Positions 21,979 to 30,378 of a stretch of 64,000 bases of DNA are shown piece by piece; the first letter of the stretch is position 1; every line of letters starts with the position of its first letter. This DNA comes from Cymbomonas tetramitiformis (taxonomy: Eukaryota > Chlorophyta > Pyramimonadophyceae > Pyramimonadales > Pyramimonadaceae), in NCBI GenBank assembly GCA_001247695.2, contig LGRX02010106.1, positions 19,668-83,667 of the forward strand, read 5' to 3'. The notes under the pieces were generated by a model. The model worked only from the letters and a program-made list of their open reading frames with translations, searched no databases and was not told the origin of the DNA. The position numbers were made by a program, and so were the translations under genes.

Positions 21979-22373
21979 ATCACTTGATTTGGTATATTTT
22001 TCGAGGAGTTACCTTTCACCCACGAAACCCTATCGACGCGCCTTCCAGATTTTGCAGCCGCAGAGATCATGGCCTCGCTACGCCAGCGTGCGCGCATGGC
22101 CGCGGTTAGGTCTGCACTGGACTTGCTTCGACGACGACATCTTCCCTTTGGCTGTGGTCTGGTGGTGCTTGGTGGTGCTTACGCACCAAGCACCAAACTC
22201 GAGTCCATCGCGTTCGCCATCAACAACGAGTGCTTTGACTCCTTCGACTTCGTCCCTCCACTCCCTTCGCCCTCGCCTTGCACCCCACCTGTTCACCATC
22301 TAGTGGTGTGTGGTGATGTTGCCACGCCCACTTCGCCCCTCACCATCGTTCCTTTCGAGCCATTCCCAATGCG

Positions 22374-22609
22374 TGCTGGACTTTAGGTTCAGGGTTATTA
22401 TTATGGGCTCTGATAGCCCCTAGCCTGACCCGTCTCTGATCGGAACCGTGACTCCGCTAGTAGCTAGGATGACAGTACAGTAGTACTGTACTGTCAGTCA
22501 TCACTTCGTATTATCCGGGTTTCCGAGATGCATGATAAAAGCACTCGGCCGGACTGATTATGGGAGCTTAGCCAGTTTGTTTTACCCGAGCGGAACACCT
22601 GTTCTCGCA
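22374..22609 (+). repeat. GagE-4 5' LTR
   Basis: 236 bp, TG...CA ends. It contains a near-perfect palindrome, GACAGTACAGTAGTACTGTA and its mirror, near 22470-22495. Confidence 0.93.
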
Positions 22610-22664
22610 GGTTATGCGCGTCACCACTTCCCTAGTAATTCTGATGGCACAGCGCCGAGCTGTT

Positions 22665-22679
22665 GCCATGATTGGCTAA
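22665..22679 (+). promoter_or_regulatory. Leader motif shared by GagE-4 and GagE-6
   Basis: GCCATGATTGGCTAA occurs here and at 27109-27123, in both cases 40-60 bp inside the 5' LTR, while surrounding leader sequence differs. In GagE-4 it overlaps the right arm of an ATGGCA/TGCCAT hairpin. A packaging or dimerisation signal is a reasonable guess. Confidence 0.5.
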
Positions 22680-23003
22680 GTTTTGACACAGAGATGGGGT
22701 GGGCGCCCCCTTAGACAGTAGCTTTCTCTCCGCAGTATGGCCTACTTTTGAAGTGGAGATCAGTTTTTTCGGCATTTATTCGGCAGAGTATCGTCGCTGA
22801 GTATGGTTACATTTTACGTTCCGTTTGATCAGCGGGCAGGACACTCCGCGTTTTGTGGGTCGCTCCCACGGCTAGCCACTTGGCTCATGACCTGCTTGAT
22901 TTTGCTCTTGCTTGCTGAGGCTCCTGCAGGAAATGGCCGCTGCGAGATTGCCCGTTACTGTCGCACCACTAGCCCACAATCCCATCTCACTGTCATTTTT
23001 GAG

Positions 23004-25181
23004 ATGGACACAACGCCAAGACCACGTACACGCGCTAGAGCGCGTAAATTAGCGACCATTTTCGATGATGTTGGGGCATTAAATTCGGCTACCCCTACAA
23101 CGCCACATTTGGCTTCGGCTGACGAGCCGGCTGCGACTGCGACGCTCGTGCAGCGGTTAAGGAAAGATTCTTTCGATGTACAGTGCGCGAAGACAGCAGC
23201 GACCAAAGTTTTGGGAGACAAAACGGCAAAATTTCATGGCAGTGAATCATCGGCTTCGGACATTTTTTCACAGCTGATTTCCGAAGTTCAGCAGCTCTTC
23301 ACGCTGCAGTCACAGGCAATTGCACCCCTGTTTGAGCTGACTGACACTGATGTTCCTGTCATGCCCACTGCCAATGAGCTGCTGTACTCTGTGCTGTTGC
23401 TGCTGACCGCGCCAGGGTCTCCTGCCCGTAATTGGGTGGAGGCTTCTGGGGCTGATGTTCCTGCTGATGGCAAACGTGCCACCCTCGAGGTGGTGCGTAT
23501 GCTCGCTGATGATTCGACTCCGTTCGAGTCTCTGACTGAGCTGCTTGAAGTGAGAATCTCGGACGAGAGTGACCCTGACTCGAGCATTCGTCTTTTTAAC
23601 AGTTGTCTTCGGGATGCGCAGCGTCTGCAGACGCTGCCCGAAGACGCTGTTAAAAGGCAATTCCTCTCTGCCCTGTCTGGACCGGCTTACGCCACGCTGG
23701 TTGACTCGTTTGCTCGAGCTGACCAGCGTGCGGCTGTAAGTCTGCTCACCCTGCAGGCGCGCGTGCGCGAGCAGTACCGCTGCGGGCGGCTCTCGGGCAA
23801 GCGCACTGCGGGGCGCCCCATGTCCGTAGCATCTTGCACCACTGACACTGGCCTGGCTTCGGCCATCGAGCGGCTCAGTTCTCAGTTGGTCAAGTTGCAG
23901 CGGGATGTGGATTCCCTTAAGAAGGGTGGCTCCAAGCCACCTCATGGGAAACACGCTCCGCGCGGCTTCCACCGACCTGGAGTGCAACCGCTTGCTCATT
24001 CCGCCTCTTCGGAGGTGGCTTTTGACAAGCGGTCTGGCACCTTTGTCCCAACGTGCAGGCACGAGAAGTGCCGCGCCGTTGGGTCGAAGCATTGGCTGAG
24101 TGAGTGTCCTCACAAGGACACTCACCCGATGTCCATTTCGGCGTCCTACTGCCAAGCCGTCGAGTCTTATGACTCCGACGTGCTTGCCCTTCGTTTTCAG
24201 CGGTACTATGACGCTGGGGATGAGGGGTCCATTGAGCACTTGTGTGCTCTTGTGGGGCAACCTGAAATCTGTGAGCTGTCTGCGCATTCCTTTGCTCCAG
24301 AGCCTACGGCTCTGCAGCAGTTCAAGGATGCTGCTGCCTCTGCTGAGACTGCACCTGCTGAGCATCTTTCCATTGGCCGTGTTGCATTTGCTGAGGTCAG
24401 CGGTCCGCTTGCTGGTGGTGTCGCTGAGTCGACCGCCAGCAAGCGACTGCTTCCGAAGGCCTCTGCGCCCGTGCATGGTAAGCCGATTGACTTGCATGGG
24501 GTCAGCAGTGCCGCCTTTGTGCCGCCGTCTGCCTCTCTGGCTCTCGGCCCGATGGCTTCTGCTGACAACTCATTCAAGACATTCAACACTGTCCACCCTG
24601 ACTGGTTTGACATTGACCCTGAGCCTGTTGAGGTGTGTGATTCCGATGATGATGGGGAGGGCTCCAACTACCCTCCCGGTGTCTGTCTGACTGAGATTGA
24701 GGGGGGTGCACCGCCGACGGCTGCGGCATTTCGGCGGTTCGGCGTTCCCAGAGGCTCCAGGCCATTTGGCATCGGTGAATTTACTCTCAGTCTCTTCATG
24801 GTGGCTACATTTCTCTTCAGTGCTACGGCGATGCCGACACTCGTGGTCAACGGTGGTGTCAGGGGCCTGGTTGAGCCCGGAGCCACTTACGACCACGGTG
24901 CGGTTCATCTCGGTGGTGCATTGCTGGATTCTCCTTGCCCGACTGTGGTTACCGCTGGTTCGTCATTGCCGCCGCGGGATGTGGCACAACTCTTTTCTCA
25001 ATCGACCTCAGCGGCTTTGGAATCTGATGGTTTTGCCACTCTACTTTGGGATCCGCCTGACCCACTTGGGTCTGGTGGTGTCAGTTCTTACAAATTCTCT
25101 TCTCAATTGACTTCGGATGCTTTTCTTGCTTGGAATCCGTCTGCTGAACTCGGCTATGCCGACCAGCTTTACAGTGGCTGA
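23004..25181 (+). CDS. GagE-4 Gag with C-terminal membrane segment
   Basis: The frame is open from 22803, but homology with the GagE-3 and GagE-6 Gags begins at the ATG at 23004, giving 725 residues. Order: basic N terminus (ARARKLATIFDDV); capsid-like helical region with GDKTAKFHG and NELLYS; a zinc-knuckle-like cluster C-x4-C-x6-H-x4-C (CRHEKC...H...C) at about residues 350-370; acidic/Pro-rich linker; a hydrophobic stretch LSLFMVATFLFSATAMP near residue 600; then about 100 hydrophilic residues. It should form particles that package element RNA, with the hydrophobic segment anchoring it to membrane. No protease, RT or integrase motif exists. The upstream 200 bp (22803-23003) also encode a hydrophobic run that could be an N-terminal extension or chance. 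Confidence 0.8.
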   Translation: MDTTPRPRTRARARKLATIFDDVGALNSATPTTPHLASADEPAATATLVQRLRKDSFDVQCAKTAATKVLGDKTAKFHGSESSASDIFSQLISEVQQLFTLQSQAIAPLFELTDTDVPVMPTANELLYSVLLLLTAPGSPARNWVEASGADVPADGKRATLEVVRMLADDSTPFESLTELLEVRISDESDPDSSIRLFNSCLRDAQRLQTLPEDAVKRQFLSALSGPAYATLVDSFARADQRAAVSLLTLQARVREQYRCGRLSGKRTAGRPMSVASCTTDTGLASAIERLSSQLVKLQRDVDSLKKGGSKPPHGKHAPRGFHRPGVQPLAHSASSEVAFDKRSGTFVPTCRHEKCRAVGSKHWLSECPHKDTHPMSISASYCQAVESYDSDVLALRFQRYYDAGDEGSIEHLCALVGQPEICELSAHSFAPEPTALQQFKDAAASAETAPAEHLSIGRVAFAEVSGPLAGGVAESTASKRLLPKASAPVHGKPIDLHGVSSAAFVPPSASLALGPMASADNSFKTFNTVHPDWFDIDPEPVEVCDSDDDGEGSNYPPGVCLTEIEGGAPPTAAAFRRFGVPRGSRPFGIGEFTLSLFMVATFLFSATAMPTLVVNGGVRGLVEPGATYDHGAVHLGGALLDSPCPTVVTAGSSLPPRDVAQLFSQSTSAALESDGFATLLWDPPDPLGSGGVSSYKFSSQLTSDAFLAWNPSAELGYADQLYSG

Positions 25182-25361
25182 GTCTGCTTGTTTCAAACCC
25201 TGGAGGTGTGATTAGCCTTAGCCGCAGTGGTGGGTTGTGCCGGGACAAGTCCCCGGGCACCCAGCTAGAAGTATATCTGTTTCCAGTGAATGCTGTTTGT
25301 TATCTGCTTACTTAGCTCCGCTTGCCTAGCCCTATTAGCTACGTCACAGCTCCGGGTGGTG

Positions 25362-25597
25362 TGCTGGACTTTAGGTTCAGGGTTATTATTATGGGCTCTG
25401 ATAGCCCCTAGCCTGACCCGTCTCTGATCGGAACCGTGACTCCGCTAGTAGCTAGGATGACAGTACAGTAGTACTGTACTGTCAGTCATCACTTCGTATT
25501 ATCCGGGTTTCCGAGATGCATGATAAAAGCACTCGGCCGGACTGATTATGGGAGCTTAGCCAGTTTGTTTTACCCGAGCGGAACACCTGTTCTCGCA
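25362..25597 (+). repeat. GagE-4 3' LTR
   Basis: Same length (236 bp) and apparently the same sequence as the 5' LTR; preceded by TCCGGGTGGTG. Confidence 0.93.
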
Positions 25598-25723
25598 ATG
25601 CGCTCGATCGCGCCCCCTTACCGCATTTTTCACCTTCCACCCCCCCAGCCCCTTCTCATCGACGCATTCGCTCTGGTGGTGCCAGGCTACTTTTGGCTCT
25701 GGCACCGCACAGGGGTTGGTTAA

Positions 25724-26068
25724 TTTATCACCTGGATCGCAATCGGTCTAAGCTGCATAAGATAAAATAATTGAGTGTTTCGTATCGGTGCGAGTCGGGC
25801 GATCGGTACCCGCGGGACGAATGACAGATGACAACTGCAGGTCACTCAAGGCGAGGGGTGAAACAAGGAGAGACCAGACCCCCCCCATATATATAGTGGG
25901 GGGAAAGTCTGTTCTCCCATGAAACGTCCGTTTTCATCCGTGCGAACTGTATAGGACGCCAAGCCTAATAATGTGGAAAGTACCTGATAAAGTACCTGAG
26001 TACCTGAGTACTACCTTGTACCTTACCTGTCCAACCCCCCCTAGTACCTGTACCTGTACCTGTGCCTA
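25724..26068. other. Non-coding spacer with TACCTG microsatellite
   Basis: No gene seen. Around 25980-26063 the motif GTACCTG or variants repeats many times (GTACCTGTACCTGTACC and the like). A CCCCCCATATATATAGTGGGGGG hairpin lies near 25880-25903. The GagE-5 target duplication copy GCCTA is at 26064-26068. Confidence 0.6.
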
Positions 26069-26324
26069 TCACGGGGGATGCAACTTTCACCCCCAGTATA
26101 TGGGTGACTGTTGCCCCCCTTCTGCTGTCACCCCTCACTGTGCTGTGACTCTCTGCTGTGTCACGTGCCGCATCATCACCGACCGCCGGGAATATTAAAA
26201 CAGTCTCTGTATTCTAATATTCACCTTAGTACTGTATCCGAAACCCTGAGTCCACGGCTTCAGCTTTCGTCTCTGTGAAACCTTATAATATATTACAGCC
26301 GTATATATTTTAGCTTTCCCATCA
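26069..26324 (+). repeat. GagE-5 5' LTR
   Basis: 256 bp, TCACGGGGGATGC...TTTCCCATCA. The first 60 bp form a hairpin (GGGGGATGCAAC with GTTGCCCCCC). Confidence 0.93.
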
Positions 26325-26795
26325 GGTTTGGGCTGCACCACTTGAAGCAGTGGTCTTTTTGCTTTTCGGTCCTTGCTTTGGTCAGCGCATCTCCAGCGAC
26401 ACCCGCGACTCCAGCGTTTTTTCACGTGTCATCACTGAAATTTGGCACCTCCAGCCACGGCATCTACAGCCTCTTGCACCACCAGCACCCTGCCTCTCTT
26501 CGGTTCGCAGATCATCTTCCTGGCGTGACGTACCGCGCCGTCATCAAAGAAAGCATCTCCAGCTCGACAAGATTCCGAACTATTTCATCCCGAACATGCC
26601 CGCAGCACGCCCGACACTTGGCAACGCTCTACGCGCTGCTAGAGCAACAACATCTGGGGCCACGCCTACACCGACTGGCTCCTCTTCACCTGCGCGGTCT
26701 CAACGTTCTGGCACGCCGTCATCGCACGAGTCCCAGGACAATGACCCCATCGTGCGCATGTCCACTCTGGTGAAGAAGCCCCTGCCGGCAGCTCG

Positions 26796-27067
26796 TGCTG
26801 AAATCTGTATAGGCAGCCCTGACCGGGAGTCCCGGTGCAGGCCCCTATGACAGATTCCTAGGTAGCCAACACTGGACCTGTGACTGATCCGTAAGCCCGT
26901 GCTGTGACACACCGAGTGTCACAGGTAGCTAGACTCGAGACTCAGATTTCCGAATCCTGACTCCGTGACCGTTCCGGGTATATCTAGCTTAGGGTTTATT
27001 TCTTATGAGAGTTTTATCTATATTGGTTCACTGACTGTCTGATATCTTGAACCGGGATATTCCAGTA
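26796..27067 (+). repeat. GagE-6 5' LTR
   Basis: 272 bp. Relative to the 3' LTR it lacks 36 bp around 26940-26955, a region with short duplicated TTCA/GGCC(G)TGAAT motifs in the longer copy. Confidence 0.92.
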
Positions 27068-27463
27068 GGTCGTGGACCCATTCCACGCTATATTCCACAG
27101 CTAGTTTGGCCATGATTGGCTAAAGCAGCCGCTTGGAGAGGTGGTGCGCGACGGCGCGTTTGGGGACTCACGGGAATTTTGAGATGAGCTGTTTGCGGTG
27201 AGCGTCTTTGAGCCGCAGCTATGGGGGTTCGACCTGGACCGGGCCTAGTCGACGCAATGTTCATTTACGGTATTACGCTTGCCCTGATCCCGCTTGCTGC
27301 CGATTTTTGGGCTGGTGGCTCGAGCACCTTCGACCTCGACGACGTCTTCCAGTGCCCCTCGCTCGCATGGCTCTACCGCTCCTTCCGTGACTGTGACGTC
27401 GCATCTTCCCAACATTACCCGGACGCGCCCCGGCGTACCACCTCCCATCAGGCTTTCAGAGTT

Positions 27464-29746
27464 ATGGGTGTTACCACCAGAGCAAAGAAGTCCCTCACGA
27501 GGGACAGCGACATTGATGCCTCGCTGAGGCTTATCGACGGGGTTCGGAACAGCCCGACGGTGCGGACACCGACTATTCCGACCCCCAACCCTGCTTCGAA
27601 CGAGGACGCCGACGTGGCCGTTAGGCGTTACTTGCAGGAACAGGCAAAGTTGACCGACGAGATCTACAAGGCACGTCTGCATCGTGCCTGGGCCAAGAGC
27701 ATCCGCGAGGACGTTCTTGGTGACAAGAAACATCATTTCCGCGGTACGGACGACGCTGGCCTTCTGTCCGACCTGGTGGTGCAGCTACGTACGGAGTTCG
27801 AGTCTGCTGGATTGGAGTTGAAGTCCTTTGATCTCGACGACCCCCTTACCCCGGTTGTGAGCCGGGTGAATGGCCTTCTGTACGACGTGCTGGCTCTCGT
27901 GGTGGAGAAGCACAGCAACGCGTATGTCTGGCTCACGGGTACGGATGCTTCCTCTGACCGAGATGGCCGGCGAGCTTTGGTCGACATCGTCAAGGGCTGC
28001 GTACCGGTGGCGCTGCGGGAGTCGCAGCAGGAGGAGCATGCGGCCTTGCGTTACCCCGCGAACGTGGACCCGCAGCCGATCTTGGCGCGGGAGCAACGTT
28101 TGGTGCGGGACAACAGAGCCTCCGACTGGACACCTACGGAGGCTACGCGTAAGCTGAGCCTGTACACCAGGCTTGACCCGGCGTTCTACGCTGCGGTTAA
28201 GGTGCGCTACCCCATGGCTGCTGACTTGGCCCATGTACCGTTGGCCTCACTCCGCTCCATGGTGGTGGAGATCTACCAGGCTTGGGCTCAGACTGACACG
28301 GGGAAGGCGGCTTCTGGAGCGGACGGCATCTCCGCGCACCTCTCCAGCAGCGAGTACGACGCCCTCCTCGTGAAGATCACGGAGCTGAAGGAGCTGGTAC
28401 AGCGGCAGCACGGGGAGGGCGCTCCGGTAGTGCGGCAACAGCGGGACAAGCAGCGGCAACAGCAGCAGCAGCGTGCGCAGCAGCCGAGGGGCTACCGTAT
28501 GGGGCAGCACAAGGTGCCGCCCGTGGGATTCGACCGGGACGACCAGCGAGCGAAGCCGTTCTGCGGCAGGTGCAAGAAGGCAGGCAAAGGTGAGAGCTAT
28601 CACTTCTACCGCGACTGCCCGTTGGGCGGGCGCCAACACCCGCCCACCTCTGCCGCGGCATTCTGCATTCCTATCGACGAGGAGGACGCGGAGGGCGTGC
28701 ATGCACTTGCCATGTGTGCGCTCTTTCAGCAGGCAGCGGACGATGGCGCGGAGTCCTTTGCTCGTGCGGCTGCCGCGTACGGGCCGCCTGCGGTGCTTTG
28801 TGCGGGAGCGGTGGGCGGCATCGACGTGTCCGCCTACGGCTTCGCGGTGGAGCAGCGGTCAGCTTCCGACGAGCCCGTAGGAGACGACATTCTTCGACGG
28901 CTCGACGATCTTGCCGCGGAGGTTCACTCCGCGGCCAATCACCAGGTGCACTTCACACACGCATCTTTCCCGCCTCCTGACGGCATCGAGCAGCAGGCTT
29001 CGGCTCTGGTGTGCGGACCCGCCGCGGCGGGGACCACGCCGGAGGAGCAGGTTCCGGCAGGTGGTGCGGCGGCATCGGCATCCGCCGTGCCGGCCCCTGC
29101 TATGCCTGTCTCGCAGGGAAAGGATGTGAAACCCGCGCCACTACAATCGGCGCGGGTGACCACCACAGCGGGCGCGGACGGTGAGTTCGCTGGGTTCGTT
29201 CAGACCGTGAACCACGCCGCCATCGGGCAGGTTGACCTCACGGGTTACGACACGGACGATTACGAGGACCTCGCCGACGGCAGCTTCATCGTGAAGCCGC
29301 GGACTCCGGCCATTTCGGCAAATCATGCGTCGGAGTCCGCGACCCACGTGCCTCAGTCTGGTGGTGCATCACGCACCTACGGTTGTGGCAAGCCGCCATG
29401 GGGCTTCCCCGCACACGCGGGCCCGTGGGGATTTCATTACTTTGTCTCTCTCTTTCTTTTGATCTCGATCATGGGAGTGGGAGCTGCCGCCTACACGGCG
29501 GCCAATGACATCGACTCTGTACAGGTATCGGGTCGGGCTGCACCGCAGCCTGTGCTGTGCAGGGGAGACTTATGCATCTACCCGGGTATATCCGAGCTGG
29601 ACCCCGTCACTCTGGATGCAGTACTGCACTCCCTGGGTGCTGCGACGGTGGTTCACCGGCCGCCTGACCCACTGGAGAGCAGTGCTGCAAGCTACTACCG
29701 TGGACATTGTGGTGACGGTGCTCCTCTGGACTTTGACCCCGAGTAG
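27464..29746 (+). CDS. GagE-6 Gag with C-terminal membrane segment
   Basis: 760 residues from the ATG at 27464, where similarity to the other lineage members starts (the frame is open from 27221). Features in order: basic N terminus (MGVTTRAKKS); capsid-like helical region with GDKKHHFRG and NGLLYD; a Gln/Arg-rich basic linker near residue 330; a Cys/His cluster C-x2-C-x9-H-x4-C (FCGRC...HFYRDCP); a long acidic/Ala-rich region; YGCGKPPWG followed by a hydrophobic run (YFVSLFLLISIMGVGAAAY) about 100 residues from the end. It would assemble particles and possibly insert in a membrane. There is no pol. GC content is higher than in GagE-4. Confidence 0.8.
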   Translation: MGVTTRAKKSLTRDSDIDASLRLIDGVRNSPTVRTPTIPTPNPASNEDADVAVRRYLQEQAKLTDEIYKARLHRAWAKSIREDVLGDKKHHFRGTDDAGLLSDLVVQLRTEFESAGLELKSFDLDDPLTPVVSRVNGLLYDVLALVVEKHSNAYVWLTGTDASSDRDGRRALVDIVKGCVPVALRESQQEEHAALRYPANVDPQPILAREQRLVRDNRASDWTPTEATRKLSLYTRLDPAFYAAVKVRYPMAADLAHVPLASLRSMVVEIYQAWAQTDTGKAASGADGISAHLSSSEYDALLVKITELKELVQRQHGEGAPVVRQQRDKQRQQQQQRAQQPRGYRMGQHKVPPVGFDRDDQRAKPFCGRCKKAGKGESYHFYRDCPLGGRQHPPTSAAAFCIPIDEEDAEGVHALAMCALFQQAADDGAESFARAAAAYGPPAVLCAGAVGGIDVSAYGFAVEQRSASDEPVGDDILRRLDDLAAEVHSAANHQVHFTHASFPPPDGIEQQASALVCGPAAAGTTPEEQVPAGGAAASASAVPAPAMPVSQGKDVKPAPLQSARVTTTAGADGEFAGFVQTVNHAAIGQVDLTGYDTDDYEDLADGSFIVKPRTPAISANHASESATHVPQSGGASRTYGCGKPPWGFPAHAGPWGFHYFVSLFLLISIMGVGAAAYTAANDIDSVQVSGRAAPQPVLCRGDLCIYPGISELDPVTLDAVLHSLGAATVVHRPPDPLESSAASYYRGHCGDGAPLDFDPE

Positions 29747-30070
29747 CTTTACTTCTGGCTCTGGCAGTGCACCACTTTCTGGTGGTGTACTGAGATGTGC
29801 TTTGACCTCAACATGGTCTTCAATTTGGTTTATGCTTTACTTTGACATCTACAATCTTCAATCTGGTTTGCTGCCACAGTGCTTTTCAGTAGTTTAGCAG
29901 GACCTGAGTACCTGTATATTTCTGCACTTGTGCCGGCTAGAGGGTTTCAATTTGTGTATCAGAATGGCACAGTTGAATTAGCAGTTAGGTTTGTCACCCT
30001 AGCTCCTACCCTAACTTATCTTGACTTTCTGACTTACCTGTCAGTCACCACCCACAGTGCTGGGGTGGTG

Positions 30071-30378
30071 TGCTGAAATCTGTATAGGCAGCCCTGACCG
30101 GGAGTCCCGGTGCAGGCCCCTATGACAGATTCCTAGGTAGCCAACACTGGACCTGTGACTGATCCGTAAGCCCGTGCTGTGACACACCGAGTGTCACAGG
30201 TAGCTAGACTCGAGACCGTTCCTCGGAATTCACGGCCGGGAATTTCAGATTCATGGCCGTGAATCCTGACTCCGTGACCGTTCCGGGTATATCTAGCTTA
30301 GGGTTTATTTCTTATGAGAGTTTTTTATCCATATTGGTTCACTGACTGTCTGATATCTTGAACCGGGATATTCCAGTA
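30071..30378 (+). repeat. GagE-6 3' LTR
   Basis: 308 bp, the longer copy, with the 36-bp segment CGTTCCTCGGAATTCACGG and following bases that the 5' LTR lacks. The spacer 29747-30070 between gag stop and LTR is non-coding. Confidence 0.92.

Larger units (their letters stand above)
22374..25597 (+). mobile_element. GagE-4, intact gag-only LTR retroelement (TSD ATGCG)
   Basis: Two 236-bp LTRs (22374-22609 and 25362-25597; TGCTGGAC...TTCTCGCA) appear identical. They are flanked by ATGCG at 22369-22373 and 25598-25602. The 2.75-kb interior is almost filled by one intact gag frame. GGGTGGTG precedes the 3' LTR; GGTTATGCGCG follows the 5' LTR. Matching LTRs, an exact duplication and an intact frame make this the youngest element in the window. 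Confidence 0.93.
22069..25723 (+). pseudogene. Small ORF split by GagE-4
   Basis: An ATG frame runs 22069-22373, is interrupted exactly at the GagE-4 target duplication ATGCG, and continues in the same phase from 25603 to TAA at 25723. Without the insertion it would be 142 codons including the stop. The N terminus is basic and Ala-rich, the middle Pro-rich, and the end aromatic. I do not recognise a family. Continuity across a clean insertion suggests it was an open frame at the time, but it could be part of an older repeat. Confidence 0.5.
26796..30378 (+). mobile_element. GagE-6, gag-only LTR retroelement nested in GagE-5 (TSD GCTCG)
   Basis: LTRs at 26796-27067 (272 bp) and 30071-30378 (308 bp) share TGCTGAAATC...ATTCCAGTA. 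Flanking GCTCG at 26791-26795 and 30379-30383 is the target duplication. The interior holds a single intact gag. GGGGTGGTG precedes the 3' LTR; GGTCGTGGACCC follows the 5' LTR. It inserted after GagE-5, yet its LTRs differ by a 36-bp indel. Confidence 0.93.

Noticed and set aside
22803..23003. Signal-peptide-like N-terminal extension of the GagE-4 Gag (LATWLMTCLILLLLAEAP)
   Set aside because: Homology between elements starts at the ATG at 23004, and related elements show no consistent extension, so I used the internal ATG. It is kept as a possibility.
23310..24497. 395-codon - strand frame within GagE-4
   Set aside because: Antisense shadow of the intact Gag; basic composition without domains.
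18802..25181. Calling the Gag C-terminal hydrophobic regions a true envelope gene
   Set aside because: They are part of the Gag frame, with no separate signal peptide, start codon, cleavage site or fusion peptide visible.
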